This document shows, piece after piece, positions 26,421 through 36,100 of a stretch of 52,429 bases of DNA. Position 1 is the stretch's first letter, and every line of letters starts with the position of its first letter. The notes beneath the pieces were generated by a model. It saw nothing but the letters and a program-made list of their open reading frames with translations, had not been told where the DNA came from and made no database searches. Made by a program: the position numbers and the translations under genes. Where the stretch lies: NCBI GenBank assembly GCA_030426145.1, contig JAUHZF010000016.1, positions 1 through 52,429 on the forward strand, given 5' to 3'. This stretch comes from Polyangia bacterium. GTDB lineage: Bacteria > Myxococcota_A > Polyangia > Polyangiales > Polyangiaceae.

Positions 26421-26704
26421 ACATGACCCTTCGCGATGACCAACGTCTCCGGGTTCGCTCCGAAGTGCTCTCGCGTGAGCTCGACGATGAGACGGTGCTG
26501 CTCGACCTGGCGAGCGGAACCTACTTCGGTCTCAACGAAGTGGGCGCCTCGGTCTGGGCCATGCTGAAGGAAGAAGCATCCGTCGCTGAGATGCGTGAAG
26601 CCATCGTGCAGGCCTACGACGGGGTTACCCTCGAGACCGCGGCCAAGGACCTCGAGCACCTCTTGGGCGATCTCGAGCGCCGCGGCCTCATCGAGCTCGT
26701 CTGA
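26417..26704 (+). CDS. Lasso peptide B1 protein (PqqD-like precursor-recognition element)
   Basis: 95 residues, one winged-helix PqqD-like domain: RVRSEVLSRELDDETVLLDL, then SGTYFGLNEVGASVWAML, a helical part and LLGDLERRGLIELV. B1 proteins bind the YxxP leader motif and present the precursor to the B2 protease and C cyclase. The ATG overlaps the methyltransferase stop (ATGA); a second ATG two codons later is possible. It converges on the HPr-kinase-like gene with 13 bases between stops. Lasso B functions are split into B1 and B2 here, not fused as in classical proteobacterial systems. Confidence 0.9.
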   Translation: MNMTLRDDQRLRVRSEVLSRELDDETVLLDLASGTYFGLNEVGASVWAMLKEEASVAEMREAIVQAYDGVTLETAAKDLEHLLGDLERRGLIELV

Positions 26705-26717
26705 ACCGCGTTCGACA

Positions 26718-27629
26718 TCAGGCGCCTTCCACCAGCTGCACGACGGCGTCGAGCGCACGATAGTCGTGCGAGAACCGCAGCCGAAAGATAGGTACACGCG
26801 CCACGAGTTCGCTCAGTAGCTCGAACTCGGCCGCGCAGGCTTTGGGCTCGTCGGCAACCAGGCGGTGGATGCCTTCGGCGAGCTTTCGCAGCGCCTCGGA
26901 TGAGGTCATGCGGGTGCGTGAAGGCCGGACCTGAGCGCGTTGGTGTTCCAGAACGAAGAGTCCCTCGAGCGACGTGGCTTCTCCGCGGTCGCATGCGACC
27001 CGGTGTTTCTGGTGACGTGCGGCGGTGGGAAAGTCATCGTGGCCGAAGACGGCGACGGTGCTGTCGCGCCAGAGCCGCAACGAGCCATAAGCAGGGTGGA
27101 CCCACAAGCGGCGTGCCTCGATGCGAGGCGCGATGGCGTCGTCGGACAGCAGCTGCCCTCCCCGAGCCACCAGTGCTGCGCAGAGCGTCGACTTCCCCGT
27201 GCCCGCTTCGGCCGTGAAGGCGACCGCCTTCCCTGATGTGAGCCGTACTGCGGATGCATGCAGGCAAGGGAAACCGAGCGCGTGCAGTGCCCGGGGCGCC
27301 ACGAGGTCGACCAAGACCTGCTCGACGACGGCCCACGACATCTCAGGGCACGGCACGACGTCGATGTTTCCCCCCCGGATCCAGAAGTCCGCGCGCTCGT
27401 GCACGCGCAGCAACGTCCCGCGGTCCGTGCGCGCGACCGTCCAGTAGGGAACGCCTCCCGCGTCGTCGAAGACGACGCGATAGAGAATGCTCGCGTCCGT
27501 CAGGCCCGGCGGTTCTTGGGCTGGCCCAACGTTGATCGAGAGCGTCGGATCGTCGGACGCCGACGTCTCGTCGAGGAGAGACAGAGGGGCGCTCGCTTCG
27601 ACCACGAAGCCGTGGAGCGCGTAGCGCAT
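26718..27629 (-). CDS. HPr kinase-like lasso peptide tailoring kinase
   Basis: 303 residues. The C-terminal two thirds hold the HprK-type P-loop AFTAEAGTGKSTLCAAL (residues 138-153) with His124 (CLHASAV) before it and LSDDAIAP after it, as in lasso-associated kinases such as ThcoK and PadeK. These phosphorylate the C-terminal residue of the precursor. The N-terminal ~110 residues are the beta-rich lobe seen in these enzymes. The start lies 9 bases after the precursor stop, in the same transcript. The predicted core here ends in Lys-Thr, so a Thr rather than Ser acceptor is expected; S3 and S6 are alternatives. Confidence 0.85.
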   Translation of the reverse strand: MRYALHGFVVEASAPLSLLDETSASDDPTLSINVGPAQEPPGLTDASILYRVVFDDAGGVPYWTVARTDRGTLLRVHERADFWIRGGNIDVVPCPEMSWAVVEQVLVDLVAPRALHALGFPCLHASAVRLTSGKAVAFTAEAGTGKSTLCAALVARGGQLLSDDAIAPRIEARRLWVHPAYGSLRLWRDSTVAVFGHDDFPTAARHQKHRVACDRGEATSLEGLFVLEHQRAQVRPSRTRMTSSEALRKLAEGIHRLVADEPKACAAEFELLSELVARVPIFRLRFSHDYRALDAVVQLVEGA

Positions 27630-27638
27630 GCTCGCTTC

Positions 27639-27818
27639 TCAGGTCTTGAAGCGGAAGAAGCGCCCGTCCGGGGAGCGACCCGAGCCACCGCGCGTCAGGT
27701 CCTCGATGCTCCCCAACTGCGTCAGCACCGGGGCGACGTACGGCCGGCGGGGAACCGAGGTGTTCTCGGTGGTTGCCCGGTCCTTGTTCTGGTCGTTGGG
27801 ATTCATCTTCATCCTCAT
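27639..27818 (-). CDS. Lasso peptide precursor (A gene)
   Basis: A 59-residue ORF (55 from the third ATG at 27806, which has GAGG six bases upstream and is the likelier start). Leader landmarks relative to the proposed core are exact: Tyr at -17 and Pro at -14 (PYVAPVL), Leu at -12 and Thr at -2 (DLTR). The core is GGSGRSPDGRFFRFKT: Gly1 would be joined to Asp8 in an 8-residue macrolactam, leaving a cationic, Phe-rich loop and tail with C-terminal Thr. The first ATG overlaps the cyclase stop by one base (TAATG). HPr-kinase-like and B2/C genes are in the same operon. The ORF is easily missed because of its size. Confidence 0.9.
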   Translation of the reverse strand: MRMKMNPNDQNKDRATTENTSVPRRPYVAPVLTQLGSIEDLTRGGSGRSPDGRFFRFKT

Positions 27819-29617
27819 TATAGCTGTCTTAGAAGGATTTCCATGGCTACGAGGCTCGTAGCCTGCATTGCCCAGCTGCCGCTCGAGTAGCCGGCGGGCA
27901 GCTGGGAGGGGTTCTCTCGCAAGAGATGCGCGATCTCGGGCCTGATGATGCCGGCCTCGAGAAGCCGCGAAGGAGCTGAAAATACACGGTCCACGGCGCG
28001 GATCGGGGGCTCGAACAAGACCTGAGACAAGACGTCGACGTAGGTCCCGGACACCGGCCTCGAGGCGACGCTCTCGGGGAGAACATGCTTCATGGCACGT
28101 CGAAGCACGGGTTTGGGCTTGTCGAGTCCCACGGTGTGCCGGTGCTCATGCGGTAGCGAAAGCAGCAGCTCGACGAGGTCGACGTCCATGAACGCTTCGC
28201 GGATCTCGATGCCGCCGTGTGCGCCGACCCTCTCGTTGGCGGCAAGCACGACGTTCGTGTCGCCTTCTTCGAACACGCTGCACAGGTCGCGGTTCACGAG
28301 GTCCGGATACGCGCGGTTTCGATGCCGCGCCGCCCGCTCCAAGCGATGCGCTTTCACCCGTGTCGAGAACCCGGAGGCGAGTACGTTTTGGCCGCGGTCG
28401 AGGTGGACGCCCGCCCGAGGGAAACGAGGCAACACGCTGCCCGCGATCAGCTGGTGCCAACGGCTGCGAGACCAGGGTCGCCGCAACAGGCCCGAGCCCT
28501 TCAGCGCGCGGGCGATGCCGCGCAGCGAGACGTCGTCAGCCCACTCGGAACCCGTGCCGGCCAGGCACTCGTCGATGCCGTCGCCCGTGAGGCCTCGGGT
28601 GATCCCAGCGTCGCGGGTAACCTCGCAGAGATCCTCCCACATGCCCAAGCGTGGGTCCCACCACACATCTGGAGCCCGCCGGAGAGAGGGCGCGAGGCGG
28701 TCGGGTTGGTTCAGTGGACGCGTGTTGATGCGAGGCAAGCCCCACATGTCAGCCACAGCGTCGCTGTAGTCTGTTTCGTCGTCTGTGCTGCCCGGAAAGC
28801 TGGCGTGCACGATGGTGGGACTCGGACCACGCGTCTCACGACGCAGGCTCGCGAGCTCACCGGCGACGATGGCCGAGTCGAGCCCCCCCGACAGGTAGAC
28901 GGCGACGTCGCCATGGCCGACACGTCGTTTCAGCGTGCTGCGCACCTGTTCACGCACGAGTGCCGCGGCTTCGTCGAGGTCTACGTCGCGTCGACGCCAC
29001 GGATCAGGAGCCCAGAAGCGCTGCATCCGGCTGGCGCTGTCCCGATAGGACAGCGTGTGGCCCCCAGGCAGTGCATGCACACCTTCGAACACCGTGGGGC
29101 CAGCCTCGTTGTAGTAGCCGGCCACCAACAAGGAGACTTGCTCCAGGTTGGCACGCCGCGGAACAGTGTGTAGCCGTGTGAGCGCAGCCGGCTCCGAGGC
29201 ACAGGCCATGAATCCAGGGCCCTCCGCGTAGTAGAGGGGCCGGGCACCAAACGGATCGCGTGCACAAAACAGGCTTTGCTCGGCTTCGTCGATCACGGCG
29301 AAGGCGAAGTCGCCTCGGAGTGTCCGGCAGACCTGAGGGCCATCGGTGGTGTAGGCCGAGAGCACGAGCTCCCTGTCGTCGATGTCATCCGAGATTCCGA
29401 GCCGCGTGAGCAGCTCGCCGCGATTGTCGAGCCGAATGTCTCCGACGAGGCTGAGGTGCTCTCTCCGTGCGATCCGTACGGGGTCCCGATCGAGCTGCAC
29501 CGAAACGGAGGCGTCCGTCCGGTGGGTGGCACGAAGAGGCCCACGATGGGTCATCGCCTCCACCACGGCCTTCAACGTGTCGGCACTCGCGCCAACCGTG
29601 ACGGCGAAACCGCTCAC
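27818..29617 (-). CDS. Lasso cyclase, C protein (asparagine synthetase homologue)
   Basis: 599 residues. The N-terminal half is a glutaminase-like domain that starts M-S-G and lacks the catalytic Cys2 of true asparagine synthetases, as lasso cyclases do. The ATP-pyrophosphatase loop YLSGGLDSAIVAGE is intact; it adenylates the Asp/Glu side chain before ring closure. Later conserved segments include GLTGDGIDECLAG. GTG is the start, overlapping the B2 stop (GTGA), which fixes it; the stop overlaps the precursor ATG (TAATG). So B2, C and precursor are translationally coupled in that order. Confidence 0.92.
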   Translation of the reverse strand: MSGFAVTVGASADTLKAVVEAMTHRGPLRATHRTDASVSVQLDRDPVRIARREHLSLVGDIRLDNRGELLTRLGISDDIDDRELVLSAYTTDGPQVCRTLRGDFAFAVIDEAEQSLFCARDPFGARPLYYAEGPGFMACASEPAALTRLHTVPRRANLEQVSLLVAGYYNEAGPTVFEGVHALPGGHTLSYRDSASRMQRFWAPDPWRRRDVDLDEAAALVREQVRSTLKRRVGHGDVAVYLSGGLDSAIVAGELASLRRETRGPSPTIVHASFPGSTDDETDYSDAVADMWGLPRINTRPLNQPDRLAPSLRRAPDVWWDPRLGMWEDLCEVTRDAGITRGLTGDGIDECLAGTGSEWADDVSLRGIARALKGSGLLRRPWSRSRWHQLIAGSVLPRFPRAGVHLDRGQNVLASGFSTRVKAHRLERAARHRNRAYPDLVNRDLCSVFEEGDTNVVLAANERVGAHGGIEIREAFMDVDLVELLLSLPHEHRHTVGLDKPKPVLRRAMKHVLPESVASRPVSGTYVDVLSQVLFEPPIRAVDRVFSAPSRLLEAGIIRPEIAHLLRENPSQLPAGYSSGSWAMQATSLVAMEILLRQL

Positions 29618-30036
29618 GGCTCACCTCGCACGAGGATGGGAGCGAAGTCTCGTGCATCGTCAGGGGTCACGTCACCTTCGACCCAGGCGTGTGCCCCGAA
29701 GGCGTCGTCGCGCTTCACCCCCACCACGAACTGCACCGAATCGTCACGTTGGAGGACGTATTGGGTCAGTGCCTGCTCCAAGCAAGCCCCTTCGAGATGG
29801 GGCGCCATCTTGAACGCCCATGCCACCGCGACCTGTGCGTCCTCCGTCGCGAGGTGTCCTGCAGCCCGCCGGATGGCGCGAACCGTCCACGGGCTCAACT
29901 GCGTGATGTGCGTCAAGGTGCGTTCCAGCCCCTCTGCCCGAAGCCGCCGCACCACCCACGGCGCCGTCAGGGCTGCAGCCACGGCGAATCGCCCGCGGGC
30001 GGCACGTCGAAGCCATCGCTGTGGTTCTGGGAACAT
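29614..30036 (-). CDS. Lasso peptide B2 protease (transglutaminase-like leader peptidase)
   Basis: 140 residues, the normal length for split B2 proteins. The catalytic Cys is C85 in EGACLEQALTQYVLQR and the His is H116 in AHAWVEGD, the canonical positions for transglutaminase-like lasso leader peptidases that cut after the residue following Thr(-2). The acidic partner is probably in the VEGD stretch. The start codon lacks a recognisable SD; the upstream 80 bases separate it from the divergent exporter gene, where the shared promoter region should lie. Confidence 0.88.
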   Translation of the reverse strand: MFPEPQRWLRRAARGRFAVAAALTAPWVVRRLRAEGLERTLTHITQLSPWTVRAIRRAAGHLATEDAQVAVAWAFKMAPHLEGACLEQALTQYVLQRDDSVQFVVGVKRDDAFGAHAWVEGDVTPDDARDFAPILVRGEP

Positions 30037-30128
30037 GGGAGGTCAGGGTCTGGTGTGGGGGCCGTCGCGTCCAGCTCGAACCGGCGGTCATGACGGCACA
30101 ACGGTCATGGTAGCTGTTGCTTCACCGC

Positions 30129-31697
30129 ATGGAACGTTCACCGGCCGTCACCTTCAACGTCAGTCCGTCGCTCGGCGCGGTCGCCTTGTTGGATGTTCTG
30201 ACGCGCCTCGCGGCTCCGATGGCCCTCCTGGCTTGGACGGAGGGCGAGGGTACGCCCGCCCTCGTCGTGGCCATTGCGGCCGGCGGAATGGGGGTGGTCC
30301 GCGGTGTCCTCGCCGGTTGGGTGGCGGAGTCGACGGAAAATCGACTCTGGCGGCGCCTGGTGAGCGCGATTCGCGCCACCGACATCGTGACCCTCAAGGC
30401 ACGCTCCCACGAAGAGCAGACCTGGCGCATCGTCGACGCCGCTCACCGGCACGTCGATCTCCAGGTGCAGGTGATGCCACGGCTGCTCGCCGACGGCTGC
30501 GCGCTGGCGCTCACCGCGGGTGCGGTCGTCTACTTCCTCGGTGCCCTGTGGTTGGTGCTCGGTGCTCTCGCCATGGCTGTGCTCGCTGTCATCGTGGCGC
30601 CGGGACAGCGCGCCATCCGCAAGGCGGAGCTGGCGTCCTGGGGTCACCTCACAGAGCTCGGCGCGGAGTTGGATGTGCTGCTCGAGGGGGCGGCCGAGAT
30701 TCGGGTTCACGGTCAGGAGCAGGCTTTGGCCGAAGCGATGTTCGAACACGGTGCACACTCGGCGGCGATGCGGCGCCGCGCTCAGACCGTCAGCGCCCTC
30801 ATCGGCCTCGCCCCCGTCGTCCTGATCGTGCTCGGCATCGGGGTCTCGACGCTGCTCCGCAACCAGCTCGCCGGCTTCGACCTCGCGTTCGTCTCGCGCG
30901 CGAGTGTGCTCGGTGGCGCTGCTTTCGTGTTTGCGCTCAGCTTGGTGCGGAGCGCTGAGGCGTTCGCCCACGCGGCGCCTCAGAGACGTCTGCTCGCTCG
31001 CTACCTCGATGGTGCCGACGTCGCGCGCACCCGGGACGAAGCGGTCTCCCCGCAGCTGATCGAGCTCGATGAAGTGAGCGTCACCTATCCGGGAGCCGAC
31101 AGAGCGACGCCCGCGCCGGTGAGCCATCGGTGGCCGCCAGGCCGCGGCTTGACCCTCGCGGGCCCCAATGGCGCGGGCAAGACGACGCTCGCACACTGCC
31201 TGCTCGGCCTCATCCGACCCACATCCGGCGCGGTGAGGTTCGACGGAGCGCAGGTGGACAGCGAGGCTTTGGCCTCCTTTCGAGCGGCTGCGGTCTACTT
31301 GCCCCAGTCCCCCTACCTCGCGCCGGATCGCACCGTGGGTTGGCATCTGCGGCTCGTAGCTCCGTTGGAGACGTCGGACGACGAGCTCGAGCAAGCCCTC
31401 GCGAGGGTCGACCTCCTTTCGACGTTGCGAGCACGGGAGAGCACGCCACTCGACGCGCTCGCCGGGTCTCTTTCGGGGGGCGAGCGGCGCCGTCTCTTTC
31501 TCGCCCGACTCTTCATCCCGCGCGCTACCATCCCGAGCGTGATGGTGCTCGACGAGCCCGAGGCGGGGCTCGACCGTGAGGCGCGCGCGTGGCTTCGCGA
31601 GCAGCTGACCGAGCTCGCGCGAGGAGGTCGGGTGCTCGTCATCGTCCACGATGCTTCCGTCGTGCCCGCCGACTTCGACCGTGTCGACTGCGCCTAG
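30129..31697 (+). CDS. ABC transporter, fused permease and ATPase (lasso peptide exporter, D protein)
   Basis: About 522 residues from ATG 30129; a TTG at 30117 is an alternative. Roughly six helices form the permease half (VALLDVLTRLAAPMALLAW, VPLAMAVLAVIV-type stretches). The ATPase half contains Walker A GPNGAGKTT, Q-loop YLPQSPYL, signature LSGGERRRLFLARL, Walker B VMVLDEPEAGLD and the H-loop IVHD. Half-transporters of this kind export mature lasso peptides and give self-immunity. It is divergent from the B2-C-A-K operon by about 90 bases, so it may share regulation. Confidence 0.88.
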   Translation: MERSPAVTFNVSPSLGAVALLDVLTRLAAPMALLAWTEGEGTPALVVAIAAGGMGVVRGVLAGWVAESTENRLWRRLVSAIRATDIVTLKARSHEEQTWRIVDAAHRHVDLQVQVMPRLLADGCALALTAGAVVYFLGALWLVLGALAMAVLAVIVAPGQRAIRKAELASWGHLTELGAELDVLLEGAAEIRVHGQEQALAEAMFEHGAHSAAMRRRAQTVSALIGLAPVVLIVLGIGVSTLLRNQLAGFDLAFVSRASVLGGAAFVFALSLVRSAEAFAHAAPQRRLLARYLDGADVARTRDEAVSPQLIELDEVSVTYPGADRATPAPVSHRWPPGRGLTLAGPNGAGKTTLAHCLLGLIRPTSGAVRFDGAQVDSEALASFRAAAVYLPQSPYLAPDRTVGWHLRLVAPLETSDDELEQALARVDLLSTLRARESTPLDALAGSLSGGERRRLFLARLFIPRATIPSVMVLDEPEAGLDREARAWLREQLTELARGGRVLVIVHDASVVPADFDRVDCA

Positions 31698-31789
31698 AGC
31701 GCTCGACGATCCAACTCGAATTGTAGCGTCGGATGGGCCATAGTAGCTCTCAGCCCGATTCGTCGAACACCTTGGGGGACCGATTCTTC

Positions 31790-33028
31790 ATGCGCAGCTT
31801 TCTTCCGTACGCCTTTGCACTCACCGCCATGCCGCTCTTTCTCGCCTCGCTGAGCACGGGTTGCGGCGACGACACCACGACCACCCAGTCGACGAGCAGC
31901 TCTACGTCGTCCGGCATGGGCGGAACGACGACCACCACGACCTCAACCTCGAGCTCGGGAGGCACGGGTGGCGTCGGTGGCACCGGCGGCACGGGCGGCA
32001 TGCCTCCGATGGCCTGCATGGGACCGAAGACGGGAACCGACACCTGCGACGGCGAGGTGATCACCCTCACCCAGGGCACGAACCTGAGCCTCTGCGGTGA
32101 GATCACCGAGTCGAACAACGACGACTACCAAGACCCCTTCTGTCCTGCGGCGTCGGCTGGTGGTGACAACGTGTACGACGTGGCCGTCACCCAGCCCGGT
32201 ACCTTCCGCGTCAAGGTCGAGCGCGACCTCGACAGCACACTGAACCCCACGCTCTACTTCCGGCTGCCCGGCTCCTGCACCGACGGCTCCCTCGGGGTCA
32301 GTGGCGGCTGCTACGACTTCTTCCCCGACAAGGAAGAAATCTGCGACGACTGGGATCCGACGTTCCTGCCCGGTTTCCACCTGTTCGTCGACGGCGGCCC
32401 GGATGGCAACGGTCCTTCGACCACGGGTGACTACGTCCTGTCGATGTCGCTCGAGGCGGCCGCGTGCGGCGACGGCGTCATCAACTTCACCACCAATGAG
32501 GAGTGCGACGACGGCAACACCACATCCGGCGACGGCTGCTCGTCGACCTGTGAGGCAGAGACGAACAGCCTCTTCGACCTATGCAACGGCGAGCCACTCT
32601 TCCCCGCCCAGGGGTTGGCGCTCATGGGCACGTCCAACACCAACGGCTATGGCGACGACTACATCTGGGCACCCACGGCTTCGTGCCAGGGCACCGAGGT
32701 GGGCGGGCACGATCGCGTCTACCGGGTCACGCCCCAGATCAGCGGCACGCTGACGGCCACCGTCGGCCTCGGCCCGGACTGTCAGACCAGCATCTGCGCG
32801 TCGGAGGGAACCTGCGCCCCGGGCTGCTGGGATTACGTGCTCTGGGCTACCGATGCCAACGACTGCGGAAACGCGCTCAACCAGCTGGATTGCTCCGACG
32901 ACTTCAACGCGGGTCCGGAGACCATCTCCTTCCCCGTCACCGCGGCGAGCGACTACCACATCTTCGTCGATGGCTACGACGCCTTCGAATTCGGCACGTT
33001 CAACCTGTGCATCGACATTCAGCCGTGA
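31790..33028 (+). CDS. Cys-rich lipoprotein with a DUF4215 repeat (paralogue of the gene at 22736)
   Basis: About 412 residues. The signal peptide MRSFLPYAFALTAMPLFLAS ends in SLSTGCGDD (lipobox STGC), followed by a Thr/Ser/Gly linker with GTGGVGGTGGTGG. The body repeats the design of the 22736 protein: GTDTCDGEVITL, DYQDPFC, FHLFVDGG, CGDGVINFTTNEECDDGN, then a second half ending in a DYHIFVDGYD strand. The frame is open further upstream, but ATG 31790 directly precedes the signal peptide and has GGGGGA ahead. Surface lipoprotein of unknown function. Confidence 0.85.
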   Translation: MRSFLPYAFALTAMPLFLASLSTGCGDDTTTTQSTSSSTSSGMGGTTTTTTSTSSSGGTGGVGGTGGTGGMPPMACMGPKTGTDTCDGEVITLTQGTNLSLCGEITESNNDDYQDPFCPAASAGGDNVYDVAVTQPGTFRVKVERDLDSTLNPTLYFRLPGSCTDGSLGVSGGCYDFFPDKEEICDDWDPTFLPGFHLFVDGGPDGNGPSTTGDYVLSMSLEAAACGDGVINFTTNEECDDGNTTSGDGCSSTCEAETNSLFDLCNGEPLFPAQGLALMGTSNTNGYGDDYIWAPTASCQGTEVGGHDRVYRVTPQISGTLTATVGLGPDCQTSICASEGTCAPGCWDYVLWATDANDCGNALNQLDCSDDFNAGPETISFPVTAASDYHIFVDGYDAFEFGTFNLCIDIQP

Positions 33029-33070
33029 ACGGGTGAAGCATGTCGGCTCACGCCGACGTCCCGCCACACC

Positions 33071-33110
33071 CACGAAGCCCCCGTAATCGATTCGGTGCTG
33101 GGGCTTCGTG
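33071..33110 (+). terminator. Hairpin terminator after the Cys-rich lipoprotein
   Basis: Perfect 11-base arms CACGAAGCCCC and GGGGCTTCGTG around an 18-base loop, followed by TCTTCT, 43 bases after the stop codon. It uses the same AAGCCCC/GGGGCTT core as the hairpins at 24073 and 36939. Confidence 0.7.
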
Positions 33111-33156
33111 TCTTCTGTGCCCAGTTCGTTGACGGACCCGCTGCCGGAACGCGGGT

Positions 33157-36100
33157 ATGAATGATCGTACGCCTCGACACACCACATGCGGCGGGCACAT
33201 GTTTCACCGTCGAGAACCAAACACCGATGTATTCGTGCGATGCACACCGACCCCTCCGCGCCGGACGTCGAGACTACTTGCACGCTGGGCCTTGCTCATC
33301 GGAGCTCACCTCTCCTTCGCGGGGGCGTGTGTCACGGATGAGGAAGCGGCCCCACCCGGCGCAGAAGCGCCGATGCTCAGCGGCACGGACCTTGCCCCGA
33401 CGGAGGCGGCGCTGCATGCCGCCTACGTGCTGGCCGTACAGCGCGAAGCAAGCTCAGAATACGATGTCTCGCCCGCGGGGCATGCGGTCAATCCCGCGCA
33501 AGCTCTGAACCTAGGGTTCGAAGCGGACAGCGTCACGGTTGAACCTCACGAAGGAGATTGGTCTCTTCGTCTGAACGTACGCAGCTACGGGTGTCCAGGA
33601 GTACAAGAACCCCTGGAGGCCAGCGCGCCCAGGGTAGACCCATCGCAGAAGAACCACGTATGGCAGCAGCACGGTCCGCTTACTGCGTGGTATTTGAATG
33701 GACCGCTAGGGCTCGAACAGGGATTCGAGGTTCACGCGCCTCCTGCATGCGGCACAGATGCCGAGGTGCAGATCGTGATCGGCACCGATGGGTTGCACCC
33801 TGTGTCCGGGCCCCACCAGAACGTGCAGTTGGAGGACGGCCGAGCTGCGGGCGTGATGAGCGTGAATGGACTCTTCGTCACCGATGCTCGGGGCAAGGCT
33901 CTACCTAGCCGTCTGCAGGTGGAGAACGACGCCGTGGTCATCGACATCGATCCGAGGGGCGCCCGTTATCCTCTGCATGTCGATCCGCTGTGGCAGCATC
34001 AGCAGAAGCTTCTCGCCGCCGACGGGGTAGCGAACCAGCGTTTCGGGCGAAGTGTGAGCGTATCCGGGGATACGGCGCTGGTTACAGGGCACGGCGGGGC
34101 CTACGTGTTCTTCCACAGCGGGGGTACCTGGACGCAACAGCAGAAGCTGACGCCGCCGGGCGTCGGGCCGAACGACCCCATCTGGTCAGCGAGCGTGTCC
34201 GGCGACGCCGCGGCCGTTCCCGCGAACGGCACGGTCTACGCCTACACCCGGAGTGGGACCACGTGGACTAAAATCCAAGACATCACCTCACCCGACTTCG
34301 AGCCGGGGGACTTCTTTGGCTCCTCCGTCAGCCTCTCGGGCAATACCCTCGTCGTGGGCAACTCCACCGATGACGACGTGCAGACCGAGGCAGGGTCGGC
34401 CTACGTCTTCGTTTGGACGAATGGATCCTGGGTCTTTCAGCAGAAGCTGCTCCCGTCAAACGCCTCGCCCTACAGCTGGTTCGGACGGTCCGTCAGCGTC
34501 TCCGGGGACACGGCCGTCATAGGGGCGATCAATCATCTGAACGATGGTGCTGCCTACATCTACGTCCGCAATGGGACGACCTGGACCGAACAACAGACCC
34601 TTCTCGGCTTCGGGGTGAGCCCCAGCTCGGTCGATCTCTTTGGTTCGTCCGTCGGTGTCTCCGGAGATACGGTCGTCGTCGGCGCTCCCAACGTGCCTCC
34701 GGCCGGCGTGGCCTATGCCTATCTACGCAGTGGAGGGGTGTGGTCCTTGCAGGAGACCTTCACCCCACCGGAGCTTCCGAGCACGACGTATGCTTTCGGG
34801 AGGGCCGTGTCGGTCTCCGGTGATAGCGCAGTAGTCGGTGCAGGGACGAACTCCGGTGGCATCGCCTATTCGTTCGTGCGGACTGGGGGAGCCTGGACGC
34901 GAAAGGCTCGACTCAGCGCGCTCGATTCGGCGAGCGGGGATGAGTTTGGCGTTTCTGTGGCCATTTCCGGCTCGACGGTGGTCATTGGGGCGCGAGACGA
35001 CGACGACCTCGGTACCCAATCGGGCTCCGCCCACATCTACCAGGTCGACGCGAGTCAAGACCCCCCTGAAAAGCTCGTGGCACCCGATCCCGGCGACTTC
35101 GACCATCTTGGTGGGGCGGTCGGTATCTCCTCGGACACAGTCATCGTCGGAGCTTGGGGGGATGACGGTACTTTCAGTGACTCAGGTTCCGCCTATGTCT
35201 TCGTAAAGACGGGTGGGGCTTGGCAGGAGCAGCAGAAGCTCACCGCCTCGGACCCCGGGTCCAACCGGTACTTCGGCAATGCGGTCGCCGCTTCCGGCAA
35301 TACCGTCGTCGTAGGTGCACAGACCGACGGCAACCTCGGGAACGAAGGGTCGGCTTACGTCTTCGCGCGGGCGGGTGGTGTATGGGCTGAGCAGGCAAAG
35401 CTCATATCGTCTGATGGGCCCTGGTGGGGTGACGACTGGTTCGCGGGCTCGGTGAGCATCTCGGGAGACACAGTGCTGGTTGGAGCATCGCAGAACAATG
35501 GTGTAGGTGCGGTGTACGTCTATGACCGAAGCGGAAGCACGTGGTCAGAGAGTCAGAAGCTCACTGCTCTGTTGCCAGCGAGTGATTGGTTTGGGTACTC
35601 GGTTGACATCGCTGGCAACACCGCTGTTGTTGGAGCGCCCAATCCATTGGGTTCTGGCATAGGATCCGCCTACGTCTTCGAGAGAACTGGCGGCGTGTGG
35701 GTCCAGCAGCAGCAGCTCGTCGGCTCCGACACCGCCCCGGGAGACTGGTTCGGGGTCCGTGTCAGTCTGTCGGCAGATACTGCCATCATTGGAGCCCACC
35801 AAGATGAAGACGGCGGGAGCGGTTCCGGTTCGGCCTACGTCTTCGTACGAAATGGGTCGACGTGGGTAGAGCAGCAGAAGTTAACGGCGTCCGATGCGGG
35901 GGCGGAGGACCTCTTTGGATTGGGCGTGGCCGTCCACGGTGATAAGGCTGTCGTGGGCGCATATCGCGATGACGATGCTGGCAACGATTCGGGTTCAGCG
36001 TACGTCTTCGTGCGGGCGGGTGGCGTCTGGACGGAGGAGAAAAAGCTCGTGGCCGCGGATGGGTTCCAACAGGATTACTTTGGCAACGCGGTTTCAATCG

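Noticed and set aside
27646-27660. A 7-residue ring with the core starting one residue later
   Set aside because: That shift would put Thr at -3 and break the Tyr(-17)/Pro(-14) spacing, so the Gly1-Asp8 ring is preferred.
29276-31649. Long open frames opposite the lasso cyclase, B2 and exporter genes
   Set aside because: The opposing genes have intact catalytic motifs; these frames are GC-driven shadows.
33129-33161. Promoter TTGACG...TATGAA before the FG-GAP protein gene
   Set aside because: Spacing is 21 bases, too long for a standard sigma-70 promoter.
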